A stretch of DNA of 62,535 nt from Candidatus Binatia bacterium (GTDB taxonomy: Bacteria; Desulfobacterota; Binatia; HRBIN30). The translations under genes and the position numbers were made by a program. The notes under the pieces are model-generated. The model worked only from the letters and a program-made list of their open reading frames with translations. It ran no database searches and was not told the DNA's origin. Where the stretch lies: contig JAOAHD010000018.1 in NCBI GenBank assembly GCA_026415395.1, positions 1-62,535 on the forward strand, written 5' to 3'. Of the stretch, positions 45,657 to 54,838 are shown piece by piece (the stretch's first letter is position 1; every line of letters starts with the position of its first letter).

Positions 45657-46529
45657 ATGCGTGTCTGCGAACTGCTGAACGGGGCTCGACCGGTATTCTC
45701 TTTTGAGTTTTTTCCGCCCAAGACACCACAGGGAGAAGAAGTGCTCTTCAAAACGATCGCGGCCCTTCGCCCGCTGCGACCGGGGTTTGTCTCGGTTACC
45801 TACGGTGCCGGTGGTAGCACGAGAGAAAAGACGCTGGAGTGGGTCAGCCGGATCAAGCACGAGATGGGGATCGAGGCTGTCGCGCACTTGACCTGCGTTG
45901 GAGCAAGCCGCGGGGAGATTGGGGAAATTTTGCACCGCATCCAGGCATTGGGAATCGAGAACGTTCTGGCCTTACGTGGAGATCCCCCGCGCGACGCACC
46001 TCGTTTTGAGCCGCCGGTGAACGGCTTTGCACACGCATCCGAGCTCGTCCGCTTTATTCGCGACCAAGGCTTCTCTTTTTGTCTTGGCGGAGCAGCATAC
46101 CCCGAAGGCCACATCGAGGCACCTGACTTGGACACAGACCTCTTTTACCTCGAACGGAAGGTTGCTGCCGGGGTCGATTTCCTGATAACTCAACTCTTCT
46201 TCGACAATGAATTCTTCTTCCGCTTTCAAGACCGTGCGCGAGCTGCAGGCATTCGCGTGCCCATCATTCCGGGAATCATGCCGATCACCAACGTGAGCCA
46301 AATCGAGCGATTCACACAACTCTGCGGGGCCAGCATCCCGGCGGGGCTCCGCTCCCGCTTGGATGCAGTACGCGACGACGATCGCGCAGTGCGAGCCATT
46401 GGGATCGAGCATGCGATCGCCCAGTGTGAAGCACTCCTCGAAGCGGGTGTGCCGGGTATTCACTTCTATACGCTCAACCAGTCACCGGCGACGCGTGCGA
46501 TCGTGGAACATCTCCGCTCCAGGATCTGA
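45657..46529 (+). CDS. metF: Methylenetetrahydrofolate reductase
   Basis: 290 residues. FEFFPPKTPQGEEVLFKT start, FVSVTYGAGGSTREKTLEW, AHLTCVGASRGEIGEIL, NVLALRGDPPRD, FLITQLFFDNEFFFRF and PIIPGIMPITN are the standard MetF blocks in order; the catalytic Glu in the first block (FEFFPPK) and RGD residue set are kept. FAD-dependent, makes 5-methyl-THF for methionine synthesis. Followed by a small gene after two bases. Fits with the transsulfuration and homoserine genes of this region. Confidence 0.95.
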   Translation: MRVCELLNGARPVFSFEFFPPKTPQGEEVLFKTIAALRPLRPGFVSVTYGAGGSTREKTLEWVSRIKHEMGIEAVAHLTCVGASRGEIGEILHRIQALGIENVLALRGDPPRDAPRFEPPVNGFAHASELVRFIRDQGFSFCLGGAAYPEGHIEAPDLDTDLFYLERKVAAGVDFLITQLFFDNEFFFRFQDRARAAGIRVPIIPGIMPITNVSQIERFTQLCGASIPAGLRSRLDAVRDDDRAVRAIGIEHAIAQCEALLEAGVPGIHFYTLNQSPATRAIVEHLRSRI

Positions 46530-46531
46530 TC

Positions 46532-46801
46532 GTGCCGGTCATCATTACCTATAAACCGCTGGACGATCCCAAAAGGGAACCGGTCAAAGGAGCCGGCCGA
46601 CTTGTCACGCATCGCTGCCATGACGTTCATGGAACCTTGCATACGCAACGTTTTCCCCTCGGAAGTGTTGGGGGAGTGACGTACCTGGATGCACTTTGCT
46701 TGCTTTGCGGAGCGCACCTGGTTTGGGTGGAGGAGGTTGAGTTCGACGCAACAACCCTCACCGGGGAAGACCCTAGCCGGACAAGGCTGACGAGTGCTTG
46801 A
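46532..46801 (+). CDS. Small conserved-looking protein with CxxC, unknown function
   Basis: 89 residues, GTG start two bases after the metF stop. A compact beta-rich start (VIITYKPLDD), HRCHDVHG and then LDALCLLCGAHLVWVEE. The Cys/His set (HRCH and CLLC) could bind zinc, though a third and fourth ligand pairing is not certain. No family recognised. The tight link to metF suggests co-transcription. Confidence 0.6.
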   Translation: MPVIITYKPLDDPKREPVKGAGRLVTHRCHDVHGTLHTQRFPLGSVGGVTYLDALCLLCGAHLVWVEEVEFDATTLTGEDPSRTRLTSA

Positions 46802-46861
46802 CTAACGTAGAAAAAATGGGGTAGCCATGGGCGAAAATTTTCGCCGGTTGGTGCATTCTAC

Positions 46862-46891
46862 TTGACAAAGTTGCAAGGAATCAGGTAACAA
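46862..46891 (+). promoter_or_regulatory. Sigma70-type promoter candidate for the HKP-repeat gene
   Basis: TTGACA at 46862-46867, then 18 bases, then TAACAA at 46886-46891. A start would give a ~65-base leader before the ATG at 46962. Confidence 0.45.
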
Positions 46892-46961
46892 GTTCGTCAC
46901 TGATGGTAGAGCGCACTTGAAACACCAAATGGTCCGGTTGGGCCTTACGAGGGGAGGGAGT

Positions 46962-47186
46962 ATGAAATTCAAGAAAATGGGATGGATCGCGCCAGTTAGC
47001 ACGGCAATCACGGCAGCGGCAGCACTCGCACTCATTGCTCTTCCGCTGGAAGCACAGCACAAGCCGCACAAGCCCCATAAGCCGCACAAGCCTCATGTGC
47101 AACCCGAGCGGCCCGAGAAGCCAGTTCGTCCCCCCACAGTCCTCCGCCCGCACAAGCCCCATAAGCCTCATAAACCCCACAAGTAG
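46962..47186 (+). CDS. Small secreted His-Lys-Pro repeat protein
   Basis: 74 residues from the ATG at 46962, which has GGGGAGGG at good spacing. Signal peptide (VSTAITAAAALALIALPLEA) ends before QHKPHKPHKPHKPH; a Pro-rich middle (VQPERPEKPVRPPTVLRP) leads to a second HKPHKPHKPHK tail. The mature part is about 45 residues with nine His and no Cys. Such a spacing of His suggests metal or polyanion binding, but nothing shows it. A TTGACA promoter (46862) and a strong terminator (47215) bracket the gene, so it is a single, probably highly expressed unit. Confidence 0.75.
   Translation: MKFKKMGWIAPVSTAITAAAALALIALPLEAQHKPHKPHKPHKPHVQPERPEKPVRPPTVLRPHKPHKPHKPHK
47058..47096 (+). repeat. Nine-base coding repeat (HKP)4H
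   Basis: CACAAGCCx-type triplets in tandem encode HKP four times plus His. Synonymous changes (CAC/CAT, CCG/CCC/CCT) keep the peptide repeat while the DNA varies. Confidence 0.8.
47151..47183 (+). repeat. Second nine-base coding repeat (HKP)3HK
   Basis: Three further HKP units plus His-Lys, up to the stop codon. Synonymous variation again argues for selection on the peptide. Confidence 0.8.
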
Positions 47187-47214
47187 TTTCTGCCCATTGC
47201 TGTTGAGCTCTTAC

Positions 47215-47249
47215 AAAAAGCGCGCGGTGGAAGCCGCGCGCTTTTTTTT
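47215..47249 (+). terminator. Rho-independent terminator
   Basis: AGCGCGCGG and CCGCGCGCT pair perfectly over 9 bp with a 6-base loop, followed by eight T. Upstream A-run makes it usable in both directions. It ends the HKP-repeat transcript and insulates the TolC-type gene. Confidence 0.92.
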
Positions 47250-47321
47250 GCCTCTCGCGCTGCTTTCGTCTTCCCCTTCTCAACCCGCTTAAGTAGCGTT
47301 GCGCTTGCCAAGGGAGTAAGG

Positions 47322-48596
47322 ATGATTGCCAGTCGCTTCATACCTGCCGCGTTGCTCGTTGCTCTGTTCTGGATGCTGACACCCGAGCTATCCGCCGAGC
47401 CGGTGCGCCTCACTGTTGACGCTGCGATTCAACGCGCTCTGCAGGTGAACTCCGACCTGGCGGCCGACTCAAAGCAGCTGGACATTGCGCAAGCCGCTCT
47501 ACGACGCTCTGCCGCCCGCTTCCCAAGCAACCCCTACCTTAGCCTCGGTGCTTCCCGGCGCGCGGAAACCGGGGGTCGCCCCAACGTGTTTGTCTTCCTT
47601 TCTCAGGAGGTCGAGGTTGCAGGCCAGCGTGCTGCGCGGCTACGTGCCGCTCAGCACAATCTGCAACAGGAAAGTTGGAACCTGGCCCAAAAGCGCATAG
47701 CGTTGGCTGCCGATGTGAAAACCGCGTTCACGAAGGTTCTGAGCTGCGACCAGCGGCGCGAGGTGATTCGCGAGCAACTGGAGGTTGCGCGCAAACTGAG
47801 AGAGCTCGCTACGGTGGAGCGCGCCACGTTGAGCGAACGGATCGACCAGAACAACGCAGCCTTACAGATGGCCCGCTACGAGCGTGAGCTGTGGTCGACA
47901 GAGGAGGAGCGGGAGGCGGAACTGGACGCCCTTCGGCGATTGCTGGCACTTGATTGGTCGCAAGAAGTTGAGCTCGAAGGCCAACTCAGCGCCGACATTC
48001 GCCTTCTGCCAGCGGTCAATATTCTGGTTAACCAAGCTAAGGCTCAACGGGCCGATCTCCAGGCATTTAAAGAAGCCCTGGCCGCTGCCGACGCGCAAAT
48101 TGAGGTATACCGACGGGAGCGTGTTCCCAACGTGACGTTGTCTGCATCCTATTCGCGCTTCGATAGTAGCGACTTTGGCGGCGGGGATGTCGGGTTGAGT
48201 CTGCCGCTGTTTCAAACCAAGGAAGCAGACATTCAAGAAGCGGTTGCGCAACGCCAAAAGATCGCGCTGCAAATGGAAGACCTGGAACGCAGCGTCGAAC
48301 GTGACGTACAGCAAGCTTATCGAGCTTACATCTCCGCCGCGCGCGAAGTCCGCCTGTTCACCGAGCAGTTGCTCCCTTTGGCGGAGGAAAACGTTCGCCT
48401 TCAAGAACGCCTGCTCCAAAGAGACGAGGCGAATCGCTCGGAATGGCTCGCACAGAAGCTTGACGCGCTCGAACTACGAAAGGATTTTGCAGAAGCGCTA
48501 CAAAAGCTGCACCTCGCTGGTGCGGAACTAGAACGAGCTGTCGGAGGTGACCTTGCCGGGGAGCAAAGCCACCCTGGCCCCTCCCCGGGCCCTTGA
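47322..48596 (+). CDS. TolC-family outer-membrane efflux protein
   Basis: 424 residues. Signal peptide (MIASRFIPAALLVALFWML...ELSAE), then DAAIQRALQVNSDLAADSKQ and long alternating coiled-coil helices with VGLSLPLFQTKEADIQEAVAQ in the second half, the internal repeat typical of TolC/CusC proteins. Forms a trimeric channel across the outer membrane. No RND pump or membrane-fusion gene is next to it, so its partner must be elsewhere. The tail DLAGEQSHPGPSPGP is short and non-helical. Confidence 0.85.
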   Translation: MIASRFIPAALLVALFWMLTPELSAEPVRLTVDAAIQRALQVNSDLAADSKQLDIAQAALRRSAARFPSNPYLSLGASRRAETGGRPNVFVFLSQEVEVAGQRAARLRAAQHNLQQESWNLAQKRIALAADVKTAFTKVLSCDQRREVIREQLEVARKLRELATVERATLSERIDQNNAALQMARYERELWSTEEEREAELDALRRLLALDWSQEVELEGQLSADIRLLPAVNILVNQAKAQRADLQAFKEALAAADAQIEVYRRERVPNVTLSASYSRFDSSDFGGGDVGLSLPLFQTKEADIQEAVAQRQKIALQMEDLERSVERDVQQAYRAYISAAREVRLFTEQLLPLAEENVRLQERLLQRDEANRSEWLAQKLDALELRKDFAEALQKLHLAGAELERAVGGDLAGEQSHPGPSPGP

Positions 48597-48804
48597 GAAA
48601 CTCGATCGTCCCCCCACCGGTGGAGCAGCCCCCTTCTCGAGCAACGCGCGGCGAACACACCCGGCGTGATAGCCCAACGATATCTCCCGTCGGTTCTCGA
48701 CCGCCTGGCTCGGTGCCTGTTCGGTGTTCACGTCAAGTGCCGCCGGAGAGCAATCCGCAACGCGGGCAACAACAAAGGCGCCCACACCCTCTCGGAAAGA
48801 AGCG

Positions 48805-49950
48805 TTACCGAGCTGGTTTCCGACACAATCGTGCCACCCACAGGAACACGAGCAGCAATCCGGGCGCAGGGAAGGTTTCGGCAGCTCCTTCCCTTCGAGT
48901 TACCGCGCAGCTTTCTTGAACGAATTCTTGTTGCACGCCGCATGGACCGATGGTGAGCGGTGTTCCCGGCGCCACGTCCATGGGCAACGGGGGATTGATG
49001 GCCAGTTCAGCACTGCCCGCACGCCGGATGAAACTTGTGCACGTTCGCACTTCTCCAATGCGGGTAATCTTTCCGGTCAGGGGTACCGTTTCCGGTTGGA
49101 GCACCACCACTCGATCAGAACCCTTGGCAGCCGGCTCTGCAACAACCGCGGTATTTGGACCTGGACTTACAGGCGTTGCCGTGGCCACGGAGGGCGATGG
49201 AGTGCCGCTGCCGCCAATCGTCGGAGTTCGCGTTACTGTGGGTGCAGTCGTCGGCGACACCCTAGGACTTGGCGTACGCGGAGTCGGCGTACGGGTGGTA
49301 ACTACGACCGTCGGCGTACGGGTGGTAACTACGACCGTCGCCGTCCGGGTTGGTGTGAAGGCTCGCGTCACGGTCGGCGTGGGAGTGAGAGCTGCGCACC
49401 CAAAGTCAGGCGTGCGACAAACCCCTAGGCTAGCACCCGGCGTGGGCAGACTGCAATCCGCCGAGACCGCGCAAGAAAAGTCGGCAAAGTCTCCTCCATC
49501 GCAAAATCGGCCGGTCGAGGCACAAGAACCTCCTGGGCAATGGGCCGCGCGCAAGCAACCGAAACCACGAAAATCACCTGAGGTGCAAACCCTCTGGGTA
49601 CCCACGCACGCGCTGCCAGTACCGCAGGTGCCCTCTCCAGCGGCCGTACGGCACGGATCGCCCGCGAAAGCACCACCTTGGCAAGTTCCCTCGGTACCGG
49701 TCCCGACACAAGTTCCACCAGGGCAGTCGCAGGGAAACCCATCAAACTCACCCCCATCGCAAACCCCTTGGATGACCACGCAAGCCCCAAAAGAGCTCGG
49801 GCAGGAAACGAAGCAATCGTCATCCGAAGTACACGCTTGACCGTCCCGCGGACCGCCACTGCACGCCAAGTCGCTGCTGACTTGCGCAACACCCGTCGCC
49901 GCCCACCACAAACCCAGTCCTGCTAGCAGTGCCGCTATCGTTGTTTTCAC
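48805..49950 (-). CDS. Secreted Cys-rich repeat protein with TPT linker and PEP-CTERM-like tail
   Basis: 381 residues from the GTG at 49950 (GAGGGAAACCGGT upstream). A signal peptide (TIAALLAGLGLWWAATGVAQ) is followed by about five Cys repeats of pattern C-x-G-G-x3-G-x2-C, for example CSGGPRDGQAC, CDGGEFDGFPC, CQGGAFAGDPC, CTSGDFRGFGC and CDGGDFADFSC. A Thr/Pro linker (~100 residues) and a ~90-residue domain come next. The end FPAPGLLLVFLWVARLCRKP has a PxPG motif, a hydrophobic run and a basic tail, like a C-terminal envelope-sorting signal. Longer readings start outside a plausible signal and were not used. Confidence 0.75.
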   Translation of the reverse strand: MKTTIAALLAGLGLWWAATGVAQVSSDLACSGGPRDGQACTSDDDCFVSCPSSFGACVVIQGVCDGGEFDGFPCDCPGGTCVGTGTEGTCQGGAFAGDPCRTAAGEGTCGTGSACVGTQRVCTSGDFRGFGCLRAAHCPGGSCASTGRFCDGGDFADFSCAVSADCSLPTPGASLGVCRTPDFGCAALTPTPTVTRAFTPTRTATVVVTTRTPTVVVTTRTPTPRTPSPRVSPTTAPTVTRTPTIGGSGTPSPSVATATPVSPGPNTAVVAEPAAKGSDRVVVLQPETVPLTGKITRIGEVRTCTSFIRRAGSAELAINPPLPMDVAPGTPLTIGPCGVQQEFVQESCAVTRREGAAETFPAPGLLLVFLWVARLCRKPAR

Positions 49951-50390
49951 ACCGGTTTCCCTCGCTCGTGCCTTCTTTCCCCGTGCGCACGCGTTAGTCA
50001 ACTCAAGAATCCTCGGTCGAACGGAACGGCTTACGTAAGGTGCGCGTGGAGAAAAGTCAAACGGGAACAAGAGAACAGCCCCCGTGGAATGTAAAAAAGA
50101 AGATCCCCCGGGCATTCTGCAAAGTTCCGCCAAGAAGATGGCGCGACACGTGCGGAATGCCGAGCACATCCCCACCGAGACTCACGGGTGTAAACTCCGA
50201 ACCTACCCACCACCTCCGCACACCTCCCCCAGTTTCTCCCAGCGCACCCAGGGGGGTGCCGCAAAGCAGCCGTACGACCGGACAACCGATGTTGACACGA
50301 TTCCACTGTTTCGCAACACCCTTGCCGTACTAGGCTTTGAAATAACGCGCCGGAACACCGCCAGACCGCGGCAAGGGAGCAAGCCCAGAG

Positions 50391-51740
50391 ATGAGCGAAT
50401 ACAGTGCTTGGTTCGAATGTATTAACGGCTGTCCGCAACGATTTAGTTTGTTCGAGATTATCTACCGCTGTCCCACGTGCGGGGATTTGCTCGACGTGCA
50501 ACACGACATGGAGGCCCTGCGGCGCCGCTCCGCAGCCGCCTGGATGAAACTGTTCGACGAGCGCTACCGCCGCAATGACTTTCCCTACGGCTCCGGGGTG
50601 TGGGGAAAGAAAGAGTGGGTCGTGCCGTTTATTGCCAACGAGAACATCGTGTCGACATACGAGGGCGGCACGAACCTCCTTTGGGCCGAACGCTACGGGA
50701 AAATGCTCGGCGTGGAGGACCTGTGGGTCAAACAGTGCGGGAATTCACACACTGGATCCTTCAAAGACCTGGGCATGACCGTGCTCGTCTCCGTCGTCAA
50801 GCAAATGATTGCCGAAGGGCAAAACATTGCGGCCATTGCTTGTGCCTCGACCGGTGATACCTCCGCCGCGTTGGCCAATTACTGTGCCGCAGCGGGTATT
50901 CCCGCGGTCGTGCTTCTGCCCCGGAACAAGGTGTCGCCAGCGCAGTTGGTCCAACCGATCGCCAACGGTGCTCTGGTAGTCAGCCTGGACACTGACTTCG
51001 ATGGTTGCATGGCCCTCGTGCAAGAGATCACCAAAGAAAAAACTGTCTACCTCGCCAACTCAATGAACAGCTTGCGCCTCGAAGGGCAAAAGACCGTGGC
51101 CATTGAACTGGTGCAGCAATTCGACTGGGAGGTTCCGGATTGGATCGTGATCCCCGGGGGTAACCTCGGTAACGTTAGCGCCTTGGGCAAAGGCTTTTTG
51201 ATGATGAAGGAGCTCGGCTTGATCCAAAAGCTGCCTCGCATCGCCGTAGCGCAAGCCGCCAATGCCAACCCACTGTACCTTTCCTACCTAGATAACTTCC
51301 GCTCGTTTAAGCCTGTGCAAGCCAAAAAGACCTTGGCCAGCGCGATCCAGATCGGGAACCCTGTCAGTTACAAACGCGCCATCAAGGTGCTGCAGCAGTT
51401 CGATGGCGTTGTGGAACAAGCAACCGAAGCGGAACTTGCCGATGAAGCGGCGCTGGCGGACCGGACAGGAATGTTCAACTGCCCCCACACTGGAGTGGCC
51501 CTGGCGGTTTTTCGCAAACTCGTAGAGCGCAAGATCATTCGCTCAAACCAACGCGTGGTGGTGATCTCGACTGCACATGGGCTCAAGTTCTCCGAACAAA
51601 AAACGGCCTATCACCAGGGGCAGATTCCGGGCATCCAGCCCAAATACGCGAACCACCCGCTCGAGCTACCGCCGGACGTTCGCAAAGTCGTCGACGCGAT
51701 CCGGAGATTTGCCGACAAAGTCCGACTCATGGAGGCCTAA
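50391..51740 (+). CDS. thrC: Threonine synthase
   Basis: 449 residues. PLP-lysine motif [16 protein letters not shown] near 120, [55 protein letters not shown] (phosphate loop) and [13 protein letters not shown] short N-terminal zinc-like FECINGC...YRCPTC region is present, which is seen in some forms. It converts O-phosphohomoserine to threonine. No homoserine kinase (thrB) is seen in the window. The next gene starts on the base after the stop. Confidence 0.95.
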   Translation: MSEYSAWFECINGCPQRFSLFEIIYRCPTCGDLLDVQHDMEALRRRSAAAWMKLFDERYRRNDFPYGSGVWGKKEWVVPFIANENIVSTYEGGTNLLWAERYGKMLGVEDLWVKQCGNSHTGSFKDLGMTVLVSVVKQMIAEGQNIAAIACASTGDTSAALANYCAAAGIPAVVLLPRNKVSPAQLVQPIANGALVVSLDTDFDGCMALVQEITKEKTVYLANSMNSLRLEGQKTVAIELVQQFDWEVPDWIVIPGGNLGNVSALGKGFLMMKELGLIQKLPRIAVAQAANANPLYLSYLDNFRSFKPVQAKKTLASAIQIGNPVSYKRAIKVLQQFDGVVEQATEAELADEAALADRTGMFNCPHTGVALAVFRKLVERKIIRSNQRVVVISTAHGLKFSEQKTAYHQGQIPGIQPKYANHPLELPPDVRKVVDAIRRFADKVRLMEA

Positions 51741-52931
51741 ATGGAAGAACCGCAGCGAAACGGTGGCGGGCCAAGCACCCGCGCTGTGCACGCGGGCGAA
51801 AGCCGTACCAAGCTTGCCCACGCCATTACGGAACCGATCGTCCAGACTGCCACATACACTTTCGCAAACTCAGCGGAAATCGCCGATCACTTTGAGGGCC
51901 GGATTCAACGGGAGGAATACGGCCGTTACGGTAACCCCACGCAACGCGTAGCCGAGAAGAAGATCGCGGCACTGGAGGGTGCGGAAGACGGACTGTTGTT
52001 TTCCAGCGGCATGGCCGCCATCACGACAACTCTCTTTGCCATGCTTGCCAAAGGTGCTCACGTCGTTGTGACAGACGACGCCTATCGCCGTACACGCCAG
52101 TTCTTGCACCAGGTGCTCCGCCGCTACGGAGTCGAGGTCTCGACTGTACCCGCTGGAGACTACGAGCGCATGGAAGAAGCGGTGCGGCAAACTACGCGGC
52201 TGATCTTCAGCGAATCGCCGACAAACCCCTACAATCGAGTGCTGGATTTAGAGAAGGTGGCGGACATTGGCCGGCGGCATCGCGTGAAGACCATCATCGA
52301 CTCCACGTTTGCCACACCCATTAACCAGCGCCCGCTCGACTTTGGAATCGACGTGGTGATCCATTCAGCAACAAAATACTTGGGTGGACACAACGACCTG
52401 CTCGCCGGGGTGGTGTGTGGGTCGGCGGATTTGATTTCCGGAATTCGCGATTTGCAAGGCATCACTGGAGCTGTCGTCGATCCGTTCGCTGCCTACCTGT
52501 TGATCCGCGGCCTAAAAACTTTGGCTCTTCGCGTCGAGCGGCAAAACGCAAACGCAACCCGGATCGCGGAGTTTCTGGCCCGCCACCCAAAAGTCGAACG
52601 GGTGCACTACCCAGGGCTGCCGACACACCCGGAACACGAGGTCGCACGCCGACAAATGAAAGGCTTTGGCGGTGTGGTCTCCTTCGAAGTGCGCGGCGAC
52701 TTAGCGACGGCCTCCCGCGTGGTCGACGCGTGCAAAATTCCGCGCATTGCGCCATCTCTAGGAGGCGTGGAAAGTCTCATCGAGCAACCTGCCCTGATGA
52801 GCTTCTACGAATTGACCACTGAGGAGCGGCTACAAATGGGCATCCGCGATAACCTTATTCGTTACTCCGTAGGAATCGAGGACGCCGACGACCTCATTGC
52901 CGATCTCGCCCAAGCTCTCGATCAGGCGTGA
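51741..52931 (+). CDS. Cystathionine gamma-synthase/lyase-type transsulfuration enzyme
   Basis: 396 residues. PLP-dependent: STRAVHAGESRTKLAHAITE start, EEYGRYGNPTQRVAEKKIAALEG, FSSGMAAITTTLFA, and the lysine in IHSATKYLGGHNDLLAG. IAPSLGGVESLIEQPALM near the end is the substrate-binding block. The family includes gamma-synthase, gamma-lyase and O-acetylhomoserine sulfhydrylase, which I cannot separate by reading. Directly behind thrC, it may compete for or use the activated homoserine pool in methionine synthesis. Confidence 0.9.
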   Translation: MEEPQRNGGGPSTRAVHAGESRTKLAHAITEPIVQTATYTFANSAEIADHFEGRIQREEYGRYGNPTQRVAEKKIAALEGAEDGLLFSSGMAAITTTLFAMLAKGAHVVVTDDAYRRTRQFLHQVLRRYGVEVSTVPAGDYERMEEAVRQTTRLIFSESPTNPYNRVLDLEKVADIGRRHRVKTIIDSTFATPINQRPLDFGIDVVIHSATKYLGGHNDLLAGVVCGSADLISGIRDLQGITGAVVDPFAAYLLIRGLKTLALRVERQNANATRIAEFLARHPKVERVHYPGLPTHPEHEVARRQMKGFGGVVSFEVRGDLATASRVVDACKIPRIAPSLGGVESLIEQPALMSFYELTTEERLQMGIRDNLIRYSVGIEDADDLIADLAQALDQA

Positions 52932-53809
52932 CCGGCCTCCAGCGGCTCAGCCTTCTTCACTGGAACCTGCACGGCCTGCCGTTCACCCGGCGGTGGAAGC
53001 AGCGCTGCGCAGCGGTGGCACAAAGCGTGTCCGAGTTGCCTCGGACGCCGGACGTGCTCCTGTTTTGCGAAGTCTGGACTTGGCCTCGCTGGCGAGTGCT
53101 AAGCCAAGCCCTCTGGCCTACATTCGAGCCGCTGTCACCGCCGCGGAGCAACGGTTTGCTTCCCCCCGGAGGAATGGTTGCGTTTCGTTTTTCCGGCTCC
53201 CCATGGGCAAGGATCCGCGACCACTTTGAACCCTTTCGCCACCGCGGGCCGTGGTGGCGCCTGTGGGAGGGAGACGGTTTTGCCGGCAAAGGCACCCGTC
53301 GTCTGATTTTAGAATCAGAAGGCTTGTGTGTCGGCCTTATGCAAACTCACCTTCAGGCTCAATACGGGAGGCGCCGGTACACGGTCGTTCGCGACGCGCA
53401 ACTCAAGCACTTGACCGCCTCAGGACGCCAGCTTGCTCGCGAAACCACAATTGTAGTCATCGCTGGAGACCTCAATACGCGGCCAACGGAGCAGAATTTC
53501 GCACGGAACCTCACCGAGTGGATGGATCTGACGGAATCTCTCCGGTTGGCGAGAACCGCCACAACCATTGCGGGGAAACCCAGCGAGTGGATTGATTATA
53601 TCCTCGTGCACCAGTCTGCCGCACCGCTGATCGCTCGAACCAGCGTCCAGTTACTCTCCGCGAGCAGTGCCAATGGGCGGATCTCCGATCATCACGGCCT
53701 GTACACCTTGATCACACTCCTCCAACAGCCACGCGAGGCGTGCGGGTCTGCGCGCCCTATCCCGCAGCAGGGAACCTTGGGCGCGTCGGTGGCCAATCGC
53801 CAGAAATGA
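52928..53809 (+). CDS. Endonuclease/exonuclease/phosphatase-family protein
   Basis: 293 residues from a GTG that overlaps the previous stop. Fold motifs in order: SLLHWNLHGLPFT (Asn), LFCEVW (Glu), LMQTHLQAQYG (His), VIAGDLNTRP (Asp/Asn), EWIDYILVH and ISDHHGLYTLI (catalytic Asp-His). All catalytic positions of the DNase I-like fold are present. No signal peptide. Substrate may be a phosphodiester or phospholipid; members range from nucleases to inositol phosphatases. Confidence 0.85.
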   Translation: MTGLQRLSLLHWNLHGLPFTRRWKQRCAAVAQSVSELPRTPDVLLFCEVWTWPRWRVLSQALWPTFEPLSPPRSNGLLPPGGMVAFRFSGSPWARIRDHFEPFRHRGPWWRLWEGDGFAGKGTRRLILESEGLCVGLMQTHLQAQYGRRRYTVVRDAQLKHLTASGRQLARETTIVVIAGDLNTRPTEQNFARNLTEWMDLTESLRLARTATTIAGKPSEWIDYILVHQSAAPLIARTSVQLLSASSANGRISDHHGLYTLITLLQQPREACGSARPIPQQGTLGASVANRQK

Positions 53810-53864
53810 GTTGAGCGGTGGATGGAGCAGAAACGCGCGGTTGCCTAACGTACACGGTTAAACG

Positions 53865-54818
53865 ATGCGCATTGTGGTTCTCGACGGCTTTACCCTAAAC
53901 CCAGGAGACAATCCGTGGGATCCAGTTGCCGAGTTGGGAAAACTCATCGTCTACGACCGCACTCCAGCAGAACTGGTCGTCCAACGTGCGCGTGGCGCGG
54001 AAATCGTCCTCACGAATAAGACCAGGCTGACAGCGAGCACCCTCGATAAATTGCCCGACCTCCGTTTCATCAGTGTGCTCGCCACGGGTTACGACGTGGT
54101 GGATGTCTCTGCGGCACGGGAGCGTGGCATTGTGGTCAGCAACGTACCCGAGTACAGCACCGAGGCAGTAGCTCAACATACCTTCGCATTGCTGCTCGAG
54201 CTCTGCCATCGTGTAGGGCTGCACGATCAAGCAGTGCACGCCGGTTGCTGGTCGGCGTGCCCCGACTTTAGCTTTTGGCTTCAGGCACCCTTTGAGCTTG
54301 CTGGCTTAGTTCTCGGCATCGTTGGGTTCGGACGCATTGGACGCCGTGTGGCGCAGATTGCGGAGAGCTTTGGAATGTCCGTGGTTGCTTACGGTCCTCG
54401 CCGGCCAGCGGACCTCCCGGCACAGGTGAGTTGGGTGACGCTACAGGACTTGTTCCGGCTAGCGGACGTGGTCAGTCTCCACTGCCCGCTCACGCCGCAA
54501 AACGAGCGATTTGTCAATGAACCCTTGATTGCCTCGATGAAGCCAAGCGCATTCCTCATCAATACGGCTCGCGGAAAACTGGTCGACGAAGAAGCTCTCG
54601 CTCGCGCCCTTTGTGATGGACGCCTTGCCGGAGCAGCCGTCGACGTCGTGAGCGAAGAGCCGATTCGACCCGACAACCCTTTACTACGCGCACCCAACTG
54701 CATTATCACATCGCACTTGGCTTGGGCGAGCCTACCGGCGCGCCGCCGACTCATGCAGATCACAGCGGCAAACATTCAGGCGTTCCTTAGCGGACACCCC
54801 ATCAACGTGGTCTCCTGA
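53865..54818 (+). CDS. D-isomer-specific 2-hydroxyacid dehydrogenase
   Basis: 317 residues. NAD-binding LVLGIVGFGRIGRRVAQIAES near 146-165, the catalytic Arg in FLINTARGKLVDEEAL, Glu in VDVVSEEPI and His in CIITSHLAWAS. N-terminal substrate domain includes ISVLATGYDVVDV. Reduces a 2-oxo acid such as glyoxylate, hydroxypyruvate or 3-phosphohydroxypyruvate; which one is not clear. No extra serine-regulatory (ACT) domain, so not a typical biosynthetic SerA. Confidence 0.9.
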   Translation: MRIVVLDGFTLNPGDNPWDPVAELGKLIVYDRTPAELVVQRARGAEIVLTNKTRLTASTLDKLPDLRFISVLATGYDVVDVSAARERGIVVSNVPEYSTEAVAQHTFALLLELCHRVGLHDQAVHAGCWSACPDFSFWLQAPFELAGLVLGIVGFGRIGRRVAQIAESFGMSVVAYGPRRPADLPAQVSWVTLQDLFRLADVVSLHCPLTPQNERFVNEPLIASMKPSAFLINTARGKLVDEEALARALCDGRLAGAAVDVVSEEPIRPDNPLLRAPNCIITSHLAWASLPARRRLMQITAANIQAFLSGHPINVVS

Positions 54819-54838
54819 CTTAAATCGATCGTCCAGCG

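Noticed and set aside
46960-47190. CRISPR-like short repeats
   Set aside because: The 9-base repeats are coding (HKP) and lack spacers.
48950-49840. Plus-strand frame of 296 codons
   Set aside because: Antisense to the Cys-rich protein; low-complexity and no signal or family.
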